NCBI GenBank assembly: GCA_963678705.1
Contig: OY783204.1
Coordinates: forward strand, 26,918,759-26,982,758
DNA length: 64,000 nucleotides
Origin: Panorpa germanica
Lineage: Eukaryota > Arthropoda > Insecta > Mecoptera > Panorpidae
Reading direction: 5' to 3'
In this document: positions 24,401-35,335 of the stretch, in pieces
How positions within the stretch are numbered: position 1 is the stretch's first letter
Layout: each line of letters starts with the position of its first letter
Notes under the pieces: model-generated
The model's database searches: none
Seen by the model: only the letters and a program-made list of their open reading frames with translations
What the model was told of the DNA's origin: nothing
Program-made: the position numbers and the translations under genes

Positions 24401-26947
24401 GTCAGAAGCTGGATTCCTTAACCAAGAAATGTAAGATATGTTGGTAGAGATAAGGGATTATGTTTTATAAATTATTAGTTAGAGACACTCATGTCTCTCT
24501 GCATGACGAGTGTCAAAATTTCGCTGCCTCACCTGATTTATAGATATTTATAAGATAATAAATATTTGAAAATAATAAATACGTTTTACGAACAAATTTA
24601 AATAAATAGTGAAATAATTCCTTTTAAAAATGAAATCCAATAATGAAGTCAAACATTCCCCCTATGTGTGTCATTTGATTATTATATTATTGACAACAAA
24701 TATATCAAATATCATTGCTATAGTTCAAATTGTGAGAGTTCGGTGGTGACTCATGCTTAAAACAAGTTGTGCCGTATAAAACTGCGAAAGAATAAAAAAG
24801 TACTGTCTCACTATTTATTGTATAATGTATATAGCAACGAATAAGATAAAATTCACCATCGTATCGTAGATTTATACGACTTTTATAACGTATTTTAAGC
24901 ATGAGTCACCGCCGAGGTCTCGTAATTTGAACTATGTATAAGCAGTAGCCATCTCTGCCCTCAAATGCGGGCCTGGTCTTAAGGCTGCGTTCGATAAGAA
25001 AGTAAAAAGCCTGATCTTAACTAAGACTCTGACGCATTTAAACTTTTAAACGAGTTCTGCATGATGACGTTATGTTCAGCTGTTCTGACGTATGCACACA
25101 GCTTTAGATCACGAAAAAAAATGACTCACTATGACTTTTAGACAGTGTTTTGTAACAGTTACATTGTTTTTGTATCTACACTGTGATAAAGACACAGTAA
25201 ATATTACTATACGGTATTACTATACATAGGAACTTTTGCTGTGTTTTCTATATTATTATATATTTATATAAAATATTCTATAGAAAACTGATAAAATTTT
25301 TAGGTTAATATTTCGCGTCCAATACAAAATTTATCATTTGTCATTTCTATCGACTGATGTCATAAAAACGTCACAATTAGTGAGCGTGACCATGCCTCAC
25401 CGACCATATTTTGATGGATTGCATTGCCAGCAGATTCAATACAATAATGTTATACATTCTAGAAAGTTAGATCACTGCTATTTTTTATAAGTGAGTAACT
25501 ATTTGCTTGTAATTATCCATGCGACCACTCGTTCGCTGTATCACGTCACAAATCGTCATAACTAAACATGGGCGCTATTTTAAGGTCAAGGAAGGCTGCA
25601 TAGTATAATATTTCTATCTCTAACATACTTCTATCTTACTACCAGATGTTGCTTGACCAAATTATCCTTAAATGTATGCACTGCACTGCTGGCTAATAAG
25701 TATTTATTCACGATAATACCAAAACCGTTCTTAAGAAGAAGCGGACTAGGTTCTTACCCCTTTCCTTACACGAATATCGAGTTGTAGTCTAAATAGAATC
25801 GAATCTGTAGTTAGAATAGATTAGATAAAGAAATCTGTTACAAATTTACGCTGGTAAACTGGAAAACATAAAGCAACTGTCCCGTTTGGCCATAACTGAA
25901 GACACCTTTAGTTTCAGACTCCGTTTCCATTTTAGTTTCACTTTATTACTCTTTAGATTTTGCACAGATTTCAGTTAGAAGAGTTTAGAAAACGAAACGA
26001 TTTCGTTAACTATATATGATAGTTTAATAATTTTACTTGTATTGTATAGAGGATTTATGCATGTATCCAAAGTGGTGCAGCGATGAGAGAGGAGAGTAGC
26101 TCGCTTTGTTTACCTCTTAATATGAATAACATAAATTTACGTAAGTCAAAATTCCCCGTCCCCCGGGATTCACCGGGGCAATACATAATAAATACAGCGT
26201 GGGCCAATTAATTTTGATGTACATTTTTTGAACCGTTGTTATAACGAACCGAAGAGAATAGGAAAGAAATAGATAGCATGATACAACTGTTTTTATATGT
26301 TACTATTAATACATTGCTTATAAATAATTGTGTGCTCTTAAAATAGTCACAAAACTTCAATTCGAAAAAGTTAATAAAGCCCACATTTATATTTGTATTA
26401 GAAATAAAGTGATTAGTACATAACAAAGTATCTCAATACTGTATTTTATATCAAAACTAAAATTAAAACGGTAAATAATAAAGTTTTATAGAAAATAAAT
26501 AATCTATTACACTTGGGTTTGATTCGCAGCTAATATAACTTTAATTTTTAGCTAATATAAAATTGTATTAGTTATATATTCATTAGTTTTAAACTCTAAA
26601 ACACCAATTTCACAATAAATTCTAGTTTTAAACATAATAGAACATTCAAAACTAACTTTTAACACGTCGCTACTTGTTTGGTATGTAAGATACTATCATT
26701 AATATTAAATATTTAAAACTGTTATCACTAATATATTTATAAAATAATTTTAAGAATGTAAAAATAAAACTTACATTGCATTACGAATTCCAGAGAAGCT
26801 GAAACTATTCGAACGTCCCGGTTTCTTCCGGTTTATTGTCCAGAATCTTATTTTATTATGATTGTCATCTTCGTAAAACGGATTTAGATGTTCCGGGTAA
26901 TCGTAGATTGACACAGAAGCTCTTCTTTGCGTTTGATTTTGTTCCAT
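9472..26947 (-). CDS. Proline-rich protein with two NPF motifs (uncharacterised adaptor-like protein)
   Basis: Five exons on the minus strand: 26947-26775 (ATG start), 13133-13033, 12953-12806, 12637-12529 and 10593-9472 (stop TAA). Phases run 2, 1, 2, 0 and every border is GT-AG, giving 550 residues. Visible features: NPF at residues 22-24 (LNPFYED) and 151-153 (TNPFEEP); a basic KKKRKAPPPP stretch at 164-173; a proline-rich PxxP region near 308-340; a Glu/Lys-rich, probably coiled segment in the last third; and a basic PLPKPRRS motif near the C-terminus. There is no signal peptide, membrane segment or enzymatic domain. NPF motifs usually bind EH domains and PxxP motifs bind SH3 domains, so an endocytic or trafficking adaptor is inferred. 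I do not recognise the family. TTTATT at 9373 may supply the poly(A) signal. Intron 1 (13.6 kb) contains the 147-bp inverted array. Confidence 0.8.
10634..11244 (-). mobile_element. Repeat family A, copy 1 (full length, 611 bp)
   Basis: Bounded by perfect terminal inverted repeats ATGGGCTTGTGTCC ... GGACACAAGCCCAT. The interior matches the other family A copies. No transposase is encoded, so it is a non-autonomous element (MITE-like). It lies in intron 4 of the NPF-protein gene. Confidence 0.85.
11245..11987. other. Intron sequence between two family A copies
   Basis: Part of intron 4 of the NPF-protein gene. No repeated or coding structure is recognised apart from a 90-codon open frame (11550-11822) without family features. 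Confidence 0.4.
11988..12383 (-). mobile_element. Repeat family A, copy 2 (truncated)
   Basis: Begins with the GGGCTTGTGT terminus and follows the family A interior to GAGCTGTAAGGTTGGAAAGC, then stops. The other terminus is missing. It sits about 0.75 kb from copy 1 in the same intron and the same orientation. Confidence 0.8.
13560..13790 (+). repeat. Repeat family B, copy 1
   Basis: Starts AAGGTGAAACGATACTTGGC and runs through CTCGCGAAATATAGATGGCG and CTAAAGCTGCAATTAGTTAG to GGAACCGCAAAGATAA. Similar copies lie at 34.5 kb (plus) and 58.0-58.3 kb (minus), with a fragment at 60.4 kb. No coding content. Confidence 0.75.
14981..16929 (+). repeat. 147-bp tandem satellite, forward arm (about 13-14 units)
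   Basis: TTATAAGGGG recurs at 14981, 15128, 15275, 15422, 15569, 15716, 15863, 16010, 16157, 16304, 16451, 16598, 16746 and 16893: spacing 147 bp, once 148 because of an extra T. Units are nearly identical and contain AATTCATGGAC, TTATAATTAAGAAGACGAAC and a variable GATGCAATT/GATGCAGTT site. Units 3-6 alternate the two variants, a local 294-bp dimer pattern. Confidence 0.97.
16930..17640 (+). repeat. Diverged 147-bp units at the core of the inverted array
   Basis: Five units keep the 147-bp spacing of the AATTCATGGAC motif (ends at 16920, 17067, 17214, 17361, 17508), but the second half is different: GATGCAGTTCTGTTCC, AAATAACTGCATCATTA and ATATCTAGGCTAG replace the flanking-unit sequence. 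Each has a short internal inverted pair TGATGCAGTT / AACTGCATCA. Confidence 0.93.
17641..20716 (-). repeat. 147-bp tandem satellite, reverse arm (about 21 units)
   Basis: The same unit as the forward arm in opposite orientation (AAGTCCATGAATTTTTAG, CCCCTTATAAAATCC and so on), repeated at 147 bp from about 17675 to 20613. The array stops abruptly at 20716 within AATCAATAATTT, followed by unrelated sequence. The first unit after the switch is diverged, the rest nearly identical. Together with the forward arm this forms an inverted repeat with arms of about 2 and 3 kb. Confidence 0.97.
21629..21834 (+). mobile_element. Repeat family J, copy 1 (MITE-like)
   Basis: Ends are inverted: AGTTCAAATTGCGAGAGTTC on the left, GAACTCTCGTAATTTAAA on the right, with inner GTATGAGTCGCC. 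About 205 bp and no coding content. Copy 2 at 24.7 kb has the same structure. Confidence 0.75.
22385..22668 (-). repeat. Repeat family F, copy 1
   Basis: About 280 bp matching 53400-53700 in inverted orientation: GTGCACATCTCTGCTCAT, AACGTAATTGCCCTG, GTCGCTCAAAAC and CAGATTCGGGGCT are shared. The edge also contains GCAATCAGCCGACCCATGTG, which recurs in direct orientation near 53757. It begins next to a (TATG)n run at 22430. Confidence 0.7.
23295..23782 (+). mobile_element. Repeat family A, copy 3 (left end missing)
   Basis: Matches family A from the CATTTTGTCTCTTTAATTATT region to the right terminus ACACAAGCCCAT. The left terminal repeat is absent. Confidence 0.85.
24722..24932 (-). mobile_element. 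Repeat family J, copy 2 (MITE-like)
   Basis: 211 bp flanked by TA, with inverted ends AGTTCAAATTGTGAGAGTTC and CTCGTAATTTGAACT. Inner arms GACTCATGCTTAAAA / TTTTAAGCATGAGTC give terminal repeats of about 40-50 bp. The TA flanks suggest a Tc1/mariner-type origin (inference). Confidence 0.8.
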
Positions 26948-27240
26948 TTTATTATTTATTTCAAAGTTTTACTTAAATCACTATCACTTTTCGCTTTTTC
27001 TTGTTTTTTAATACAATTTTTTGGTTTCGTGTTCAATTTATGTTATATTTATCTTTGTTTGTGGTAAAAAATTTTTTTTCTTCTTTTAGATTGTTCTGCG
27101 ATGTCTTTAACAGCTGTTTTTTTTAAATATATACAATACACACCAACTCGAAGCGAAACCAACTCACTAACTAATATATAAATGTACTCGTTTGAATTCG
27201 TTCTCGTGGTGAAGCTGTTCTAGCTAGACGTTGGTTCTTA
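26948..27240 (-). promoter_or_regulatory. 5' UTR and presumed promoter of the NPF-protein gene
   Basis: AT-rich sequence upstream of the ATG at 26947 with no in-frame extension. TATATA-like runs occur near 27170-27180, but the transcription start cannot be placed from sequence alone. Confidence 0.3.
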
Positions 27241-29113
27241 CACGCGCGATAGTGTGTCATATAAATGTAAAACACATACAAGTAAACTCCATGTATATGT
27301 TATGTTATCAACACTACAATACATTCTCACATATGGTAAAATATAGTGGAATAAAATTGTGACAAAAACAATAATAATTTTTATTTTGAAAACAAAAACA
27401 TTCAGATTAAATATTTTTTATGAATTATAATTTGAAATTTAGTGCCAAGCTAAATAAAACAAATTATAATAATTACAAATCAAATTTGAAAATAGACAAT
27501 CAAGTAATTTGTCTTATTTATACAAACTCATCGTTATGGGTTTTTTTAATAGCAATTATTAGTTGCTATTAAAAGATTTAGTATCATATTCAAACTTTTC
27601 AGCCGTTTCTTTTTAGAAATATATAAGTTTCTCCTCACATAAGTTCGCGGGCAAATATTTTACTGAAAGAGTACAATCTAGATACCCATTAGTCAAAATG
27701 GGCTTGTGTCCTATGTCTTAATTTCTATAAAACTGTACCATATATTAATAAAGTTAGTTAGTAATAACTCCTTATATTTCAGGAGATATTAACAATTAAA
27801 AAAGTCATTTTGTCTCTTTAATTATTAAAGGGATCAACGTTGTACTACATTCAAACTGCATGTGACCTCACCTTTGCTATCTCTTTTATACAACAGAGCG
27901 TAAAAGAGATACATTCTTGACAACCTTACAGCTCATAAATCTCTGTTATATGTATTTATATATCAAAATATCAAATATTATTTACAGCTATTTCGAGGAA
28001 CAATAAAATTCCAATATTATGTCTGCCGTAACAGGATTAAATAAAATAAAAACTTATTATTCTTTAACTTGACTTCATTATTTCGACTACCAACAGCTAC
28101 AAAACATTACCACAGCACTGACCTACTCAACAAATAACTGACGTATAAAATGCATTTTACGTCATACAAATGGCCGACCATCTCTAGCGCTAAAACTATA
28201 ATTCAAAATTTTAATTTAACGTTAAATTACCTGTAACATTAACTTTTTTTAAATTCGTTTAACAAGTATTATAAATGGAAATTGAAAATCAGAAGTTTTC
28301 ATTTTTATCAGTTGTACACCACTAAACTCTTTATATTGCTGTTACGTCACCTGACCTTCTTTAATTAGATTCAATTAATTTGCGACTCCGCGTTGTCTTA
28401 ACAACCGCTAACTATTCTGCACCTTTACTTGTTCTAGTTGGTGCAATAAGTAATGAAGCATTAACAAAGTCATTTATTTGAGAGATACAATTCTTTCAAC
28501 CTAATTTCTTTGGAATAGGTTTATTTTGAAGAGGTAAATTAGATACTAAAAAACACAGAGTTTTTGGAGTCAACGAAATATTACCCAGAAAAATATTGAA
28601 TGCTTTTAAAAGTAATATAAGAAATAAGTGACCAACATTTCTATCTCCAATAATGTAGTACATAAACACATCAAATTACTTAAATGAAGAGTAAAGCCAA
28701 GTAAAGCAAAGAGGGTAGATTTTAACTTTTTAAGGGTTGAAACAGAATCACAGATCCCGCCATCTATGGTTCATCACGTAAACAAATACAATGGATTTTT
28801 TTACTTTAATAATTATTTATTGCCTTTATATATAATACATGCTCCTAGCAAGTGAACGTTTTATTAATTAAGATATTAATTTCCTTTTATATAATATTTA
28901 TTATCTAATTTAATATATGATATTTGTAAATTATTTTAGTACTTGATAACAGATGTCTCAAGTTGTATTATAAAAGTGTAGAGTCTCTGTAGTAGAACAG
29001 ACGCCATTTTAGTAGCTTTGTAATATTAGTTATTGCAGAAATTGACAGTTGTGTATAAATATTATACTAGTTTATTATATTTTAAAATAAAGTTTATACA
29101 ATAAATATTCAAA
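27241..29113. other. Intergenic region between the NPF-protein gene and SF3B6
   Basis: Divergent spacer. It holds family A copy 4 (27698-28218) and otherwise AT-rich sequence with no gene recognised. Just before SF3B6, GCCATTTT at 29003-29010 resembles a YY1/Pho core (GCCAT), a common element near housekeeping gene starts; promoter use is an inference. Confidence 0.4.
27698..28218 (+). mobile_element. Repeat family A, copy 4 (right end missing)
   Basis: Begins with the full terminus ATGGGCTTGTGTCCTATG and follows family A to AAAATTTTAATT, after which the match is lost. It carries an extra short insertion near 27880-27925 (ATCTCTTTTATACAACAGAG). Confidence 0.85.
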
Positions 29114-29635
29114 ATGGCAATGGCATCACAGCGTCGTACTAATGTAAGTATATATATTAATTTAATAAAATATGGAAAGAAAATAATAAGTGTACTAACA
29201 GTGAATGTATTTCTAGGTTAGGTTGCCTCCAGAGGTAAATCGTATTTTATATATAAGAAATTTGCCATATAAAATAACTGCTGAAGAGATGTACGATATA
29301 TTTGGTAAATTTGGGGCTATAAGACAAATTCGAGTGTAAGTACTTCGTACCTTAAGTTTTTATCAAATAGTTTGCAATACTGATAATTCATTATATGTTT
29401 TAGTGGCAATACTCCTGATACAAGAGGGACTGCATTTGTTGTTTATGAAGATATATTTGATGCTAAAAATGCCTGTGATCATTTATCTGGTTTTAACGTT
29501 TGTAATCGTTATTTAGTTGTTCTTTACTACCAATCAAATAAAGCATTCAAGAAGATTGATGTCGACAAGAAACAAGAAGATCTTGAAAAAATGAAAGCAA
29601 AATATAATATAAGCAACGAAGACCTAAAAAAATAA
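29114..29635 (+). CDS. SF3B6: Splicing factor 3B subunit 6 (SF3b14/p14)
   Basis: Complete gene of three exons: 29114-29143 (10 codons), 29217-29335 and 29404-29635, stop TAA at 29633. Introns are GT-AG with phases 0 and 2. The 126-residue product matches the family length (125 in human). After a short variable N-terminus comes [19 protein letters not shown], in which LYIRNL is the RNP2 motif. RNP1 is the TAFVVYED segment, followed by [20 protein letters not shown] and a basic C-terminal helix. The protein is the SF3b subunit of the U2 snRNP that contacts SF3B1 near the branch-site adenosine (family knowledge). An AATAAA at 29631-29636 overlaps the stop codon. If it is used, the 3' UTR would be only a few tens of bases. 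Confidence 0.97.
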
Positions 29636-30372
29636 AATCTATTTCATGTAAATATATGTTTTATTAATCATTTATTCATTTACTATTCGTCATCATACAA
29701 AAATTAAAATATTGATTAACCTGAAAGATATTTTTTCATATGGCAATTATAATTTAGTACAAGCTGTCACCGTTAGATGGACTTCGCATTGTTGTACCTA
29801 GTGTTAATTGTATTCAAGCGAAAAACGTCATCGTGCTATCATATCGCAGTTTTATACGATTAAATTAAGTGTTGCGTATAATAATTATAAATAAAATAAA
29901 CATTGTGAATTAAAATAAAGTGATTAATTGTTTTTACATTATTTTGGTAGATGGCAATATTGTCTTTTAAGTGAATCTGTTTTGAAACATGCGCGTTAGT
30001 GTTCAAGTAAATTCCAGACGGTCGAAATAAACAAGCTCCTTAAACAGAACCAGACGGATGTTTTATGAATGTATTTGTGCATTTATACAGTGTGTTTCAA
30101 TATACGCGGTGCACTAGTTAAGCCGGTAAATTAGTTTTTGTGTACTATGAACTAAATGTAAATGCTATTTCAGTGTGGTGCTTATAAATAACACAGAAAA
30201 ATTACAATAGCGCCTTTAAAACTCTCTATTTCGTTTATATTCATATCGTTACATACTACATCTACTAAACTAAAAAAGAAGTCTGGCGCTTTTGTATTTA
30301 AATTTATATTCTACGTAACATTGCTTTGTTTATTTATTATATTTATAAACTGTATTAAATAATAAAATATAA
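29636..30372. other. Spacer or possible 5' UTR before the 73-residue reading frame
   Basis: No coding sequence supported. AT-rich, with a short stretch (30088-30130) resembling terminal sequences of insect repeats (GTGTGTTTCAATATACGC). It could contain an untranslated exon of the next small frame, but no splice pattern decides this. Confidence 0.35.
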
Positions 30373-30594
30373 ATGAATGACTGCTGTGGCGATGGTTTTA
30401 CTGTAGGTGAGACATTCGGAAATATTCTTAAAAAAGTGTTTATATATACATCGCCAACAGAATCGATAATTTTGTATGTCACAAAACCCAATTATAATCT
30501 ACTCCTAATAGTGATACAACTCACAGTATCTGTCATGGTTATATTAATCCTTTTCTTAACTGTCTTCTACAGAGGACGAATATTAAGGAGATAA
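30373..30594 (+). CDS. Possible small single-pass membrane protein (73 residues)
   Basis: Unrecognised single-exon frame with an ATG in a fair context (AAATATAAATGAATG). The N-terminal 43 residues are mixed polar with CCGDG near the start. One clear hydrophobic helix follows (about residues 44-66, LLLIVIQLTVSVMVILILFL), then a short basic tail FYRGRILRR, as expected for a type II or tail-anchored small membrane protein with a cytosolic basic end. It stands alone after SF3B6 on the same strand. A strong AG|GTGAGA donor-like site lies inside the frame, so splicing could alter it. A long AT-rich downstream region could be 3' UTR. It may be a chance frame. Confidence 0.35.
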   Translation: MNDCCGDGFTVGETFGNILKKVFIYTSPTESIILYVTKPNYNLLLIVIQLTVSVMVILILFLTVFYRGRILRR

Positions 30595-31580
30595 GATCTG
30601 CTACAGGATATAAACAAGGTTTGACACTATTCATTTTATTATTATAAACATTTTTACATGTATATATATGTATATTCAATTTATTTGTTATTTCACTTCT
30701 ATAACAACAACAAAATGATACTTATTTTAAATTAAAAATAGTCATTGTATACCTTTTGTGTATAATATAGTGAATATATTATTCGTCAGACATGTCATTA
30801 GGTATAAAAAATAATGGCATGGTCGTCGTAATTATATTTTGTTTGTATTGTGACCATACACTGTGGATCTTGGATTGTATATAAGCACTATACTATCGTC
30901 TTGCAGTGTTTTATATTCTGTTAAATACATATTTACATATGTTGTATGTATATATTTAAATTTAACAGTTTAAATATGTTTACTAACGCAATGCTTATCT
31001 TCCTTGGGTGTTCTTATCACTCTTTGGTTATAACTGAACGTTTTACCCTTCGCCCAAAATACACAGTATTAATATAAAATATATATTGATGTTTTTTATA
31101 TAAACATTTATAATACTTTTTTATTATTAATTTTATGGCATGTTTCCGATAGAAGCACATGGATTTAGTTTTAGTTTTTGGTTGTAGCTATAGATATTCG
31201 TCATAATATATATAATCTTTAGGGAAATTTGTTATTTATTTACATTAGCTATTCTACTATATAAACATTGTATAATAGTTAAATAACATACATTCAGATA
31301 TATAATCATAAAATTTTCTTGTATTTTATTATAAATAAATTGTAACCCGTTGTCCATGAAATCTTTAGCACAAAGAAGTTCTGTACGATGTTGCATCTAT
31401 TCCAGAAAGTTTGGAAATGTAAGATTGTGTGTAGAACCTAAAGCGGTACTTTGATTTACATATGTATGAACCATATTATAAAATACAGGCTTCTTCGATA
31501 CAGTGGTGTTACATTAATTGCAATTCTTGTCATAATAGTTTGTTTCAGTGTAGGGTACTATTATACTTTTGTTATAGATA
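30595..31580. other. AT-rich region after the small membrane-protein frame
   Basis: No gene or repeat recognised. It may be 3' UTR, with several AATAAA-like sites, or plain intergenic sequence. Confidence 0.3.
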
Positions 31581-32093
31581 ATGGGCTTGTGTCCTATGTC
31601 TTAATTTCTATAAAAGTGTACTATATATTGATAAAGTGGGTTACTAGAACCTAAAATGTCCAATTATTTTTTAGTAACTCCTCATATGTTAGGAGATATT
31701 AACAATTAAAAAAGTAATTTTGTCTCTTTAATAATTAAAGAGATTCAACGTTGTCCACATTCCTAGTGCATGTGACATCACAATCCTTGTGTAAGGTTAC
31801 CAACCTTACAGCTCATAAACAAGAGCTCTGCTATAAGTATTTATATATCACAATATCAAAGAATATTTACAGCTATTTCAAGGAACAAATAACTGATGTT
31901 AAAATGCATTTCACGTCATACAAATATGGCCGACCATTTCTAGCGCTAAAACTAAAATTCAAACTTTTAATTGCTATATCTCCGTCAACATTTAGATATT
32001 TAATAAAATAGACACACCAATACACATTTATTAACTTCAATTTCAATCAACAATTGAAAAATCGACCACTAAAAAATGAGAACACAAGCCCAT
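31581..32093 (+). mobile_element. Repeat family A, copy 5 (both ends, internally deleted)
   Basis: Both termini ATGGGCTTGTGTCC and CACAAGCCCAT are present. At 513 bp it lacks about 110 bp found in longer copies: the part with CATTACCACAGCACTGACC is missing between CAAGGAACAA and ATAACTGATG. Confidence 0.9.
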
Positions 32094-33450
32094 TAATTTG
32101 TAGTATATTTGCTAAAGTAAAGTTTCAAACCATATGGAACGTCTTCTACATATCTTCAGTGGTGTAAAATTGAGTGGGGCACATTTATTATCAAGTTTTC
32201 GTGTAATATTTGCTTTTGCTTCTTATCTTATAGCTACGGTTCTATTTTTTTTCTATTTTATAAAGTTATTATCTTGAAAGATCTATAGTCTCTAAAAGAA
32301 AACAAATTTTAGGTGAGTGTGCTATATTAGGGAAGACTATAGTCTTCCATCTAATCATCCTGAAGATTTTTAAGCTAATGTTTCTCATATTGCTGAAAAA
32401 TGCGACGACCGTGTATATTAAATAATATTATTAAACACATAAGATTTATTTAATATGAAAAAGTATACCATGTACATAATTTGTTTTATGTTAATATAAT
32501 GTAAGATTACCTAACTAAAATTACAATGTTTCTTTTCTGACGTTAATAAAGATTCTTATGTAAGATTTTATAGTGTTAGATATTAAAATAATATATTTAT
32601 AATATTTGCCACTGCTGCGCCAAAGCAGTGTTAACCATTTTAGAAATCAAATTTAATATTTATCTTAAGTTTTATAAAATTCTAATAAATATTGGTAAAG
32701 TTCATAAAGCAGGCGCACATGAAGGGTTACCATGACGGTAATACGTATAGTGAACTAACAATTTTATATTTCTAGTACACCTGAAAATCGATTAAAATAT
32801 AAAGTACGTAAAAAACCTTTTACTTTGTCAGTTTAACGTTCACTTTCCTCTGTTTACAGAATTTGAGTTTCGAAGCACTTTTCTTCCAACCGGTTTTTTA
32901 AATACATATTTTTTTATTATTTCTGCAGTTTACTAGATAGGAATTTTTTCTTCAGTTCGCAGACTCTGAGGACCACAACCTTGAACTGATTCGAAACTTA
33001 AACATAGCATTCAGTGTTGCAAACAAGTTATTAATAAATGTAATTTCGAAAATTGAAAAATTATTAAACCATCTTTTGTGAGATTGATTTGCCTTTTGTT
33101 TAGTTGTATCTAGCTTTGTAACTATTAACAATTGATGAATCACCAATTGAAATCTTCTTAATTAACAATCGTATGTTGTTGTTGCCAACAATCCGTAATC
33201 AAGAATCAACTATGGAATGCGTCTATTGGTTGTTTTATGACTTTTAATTTCAATTGATCATTTTTTTATTGTATCATATTAATATCAATTTATATATATT
33301 TTTTTATTTGACAACTTTCAATTATATTCAGTACATCCCAGTTCAAAATTTTCTTATTATTTATTCTATTGTTCTATGGCGAAAGTTTATAGGGTAGACC
33401 TGTTCTTTTTTGTTAAGAGTGCTGTAAAATAATAACAAACAAAATAACAG
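32094..33450. other. Gene-free AT-rich stretch
   Basis: Nothing recognised: no conserved reading frame and no match to the repeat families of this window. Confidence 0.4.
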
Positions 33451-33648
33451 TGGGCTTGTGTCCTCATTTTTTAGTGATCGATTTTTCAATTGTTGATTGA
33501 AATTGATGTTAATAAATGTGTATTGGCGTGTCTATTTTATTAAATATCTAAATGCTGACGGATATATAGCAATTAAAAGTTTGAATTGTAGTTTTAGGGC
33601 TAGAAATGGTCGGCCATATTTGTATGACGTGGAATGCATTTTAACTAT
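33451..33648 (-). mobile_element. Repeat family A, copy 6 (fragment)
   Basis: One terminus (TGGGCTTGTGTCCTCATTTT) and about 195 bp of family A sequence up to GAATGCATTTTAAC. The rest is missing. Confidence 0.85.
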
Positions 33649-34522
33649 AAACAATACTACGATGAATTGTCTGGTTTTATTATAACTAGATTCCTGTGTT
33701 TATATTTTTAATAGTATAACCATAATCGTATTCTTTTGTAGCCTGATACAGATACTATTTATAATTAAGATATAATTCTACATGTAATACATGTTGCATA
33801 TTATTCAGGCGTTATTTTTGGGATGTAATCACTAATATTCTAGTGACGTACAGAAGGTGAACAGCTGTGTTTTGTGTACAAGGTTAAACTATAAAAAAAT
33901 CATGATAGACAAGTTTACTAGTTTCCTTGTTCATATGGATTGTTTTTGTAATGTACAGTCGGTTGAATTAAGGTACTTAATACTTGCAAATTACATGTAA
34001 TACGTTTTTATAGACTACAATAAGAATATGATCTTATTCTTTACATTAGATATTTTTAAATTTTATTAAAAGATTTGTTTGAATTTAAAAAAATATTCTT
34101 TTTGATTTTTTTATTTGTAATTTATATTTACTTTGCCTTTTAATTCAAATTCGTTTTTTTGTTCTTACTTTTACTTGTTCTATCTTTGTGTGAAATGAGT
34201 AGAACATGTTATTGCGGTTTATTTTTATTCATAATAATCTAAAGGTATTATTAGACAACGTATCTTTATTTACATATTTACCAGAATTTTTGTAAAAGTT
34301 GAAATGTAAATAATAATAATCCGGGTAAATATAATTATATGTATTTGTTGTTTATTTATAAAAATTATCTTTTATACAAAAAATGTTATCTAAATATAAA
34401 GGTTATCTGATTTATATTGCTATTATTATCATAAAAGAATTTTTCTTGGATTATTAGAAACATATAACGATTATTGGATTATCAGGATTATAAGAATACC
34501 TTTGTTTTTTATTTGTGTTTGC
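33649..34522. other. Gene-free AT-rich stretch
   Basis: Nothing recognised between the family A fragment and the family B copy. Confidence 0.35.
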
Positions 34523-34781
34523 ATTTTTTCTCGCGAAATATAGATGGTGATACTATACATCAGATTAAATATTATCAAAAAACCATGTTTTTTATGTTTA
34601 AATCGTTTTATGTAAGTAACTATAAACGTGAATCAAAATCTAAAGCTGCAATTAGTTAGATGAATAACGTATCTACATTTTAAGCTTTCTTCCACTGACT
34701 TTTAATGAGTCGGAACCGCAAAAATAACTTTTGAAAATGAATATTCCTATATTTTCTAGTTAAATTCCAATTTTTATATGA
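34523..34781 (+). repeat. Repeat family B, copy 2
   Basis: Matches copy 1 from TTTTTTCTCGCGAAATATAG. It continues past it with AACTTTTGAAAATGAATATT and TTAAATTCCAATTTTTATATG, both shared with the inverted copy at 58 kb. Confidence 0.75.
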
Positions 34782-35335
34782 CTGGTAACATTTCTAAGGG
34801 TTTGTCATAAATTTTATAACCTTTATTTCGTCGGTGATAGAACTTAAGTATTAAAAATACACCGACGTTAAATAAATTAAATTGAAAAAAATAATTATAA
34901 TAATATTATTGGAAATCTGTTATGTAATAATACCTTACTAAGTTAATATATAAAATAGGTGCTTTTAGTTTTTAAATATTTCTGCAATCTCAATCAAATA
35001 AAAATAGAAAGTGGAATTCGAGAGAAAGAGAGATGATGACTTCAACATGGAGTCGAGTTCGAGTGGAGGTGAGGTGTACGTTTACGTTTCACGTAGTTTA
35101 AATCGGTTCTAATGTTCATTATTTATTCATATTAATAATGATAATTAAATAGTACGTTCATTCAATATACAGAGTGTTTCGAAATATACTATCCTTAGTT
35201 TTAGAAAAATATTAAAATTAAATTCGATTTTTTTTTAATGTAATAAAAGGTATACTTGTACAAGATCTTTACGTAAATGACGAAAATATTGTGAAATTTA
35301 GAGGATCGATAAAAATAGTTAAAATACATACTGTC

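Larger units (their letters stand above)
13134..26774 (-). other. 13.6-kb first intron of the NPF-protein gene
   Basis: Inferred intron between the phase-2 donor at 26774 (AAT|GTAAGT) and the acceptor at 13134 (TTTTTAG|GACAC). It holds a family B copy, the 147-bp inverted array, two J-type elements, one F copy and one A copy, all listed separately. The stretches 13800-14980, 20717-21628, 22670-23290 and 24940-26770 show no gene or repeat that I recognise. Confidence 0.7.
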
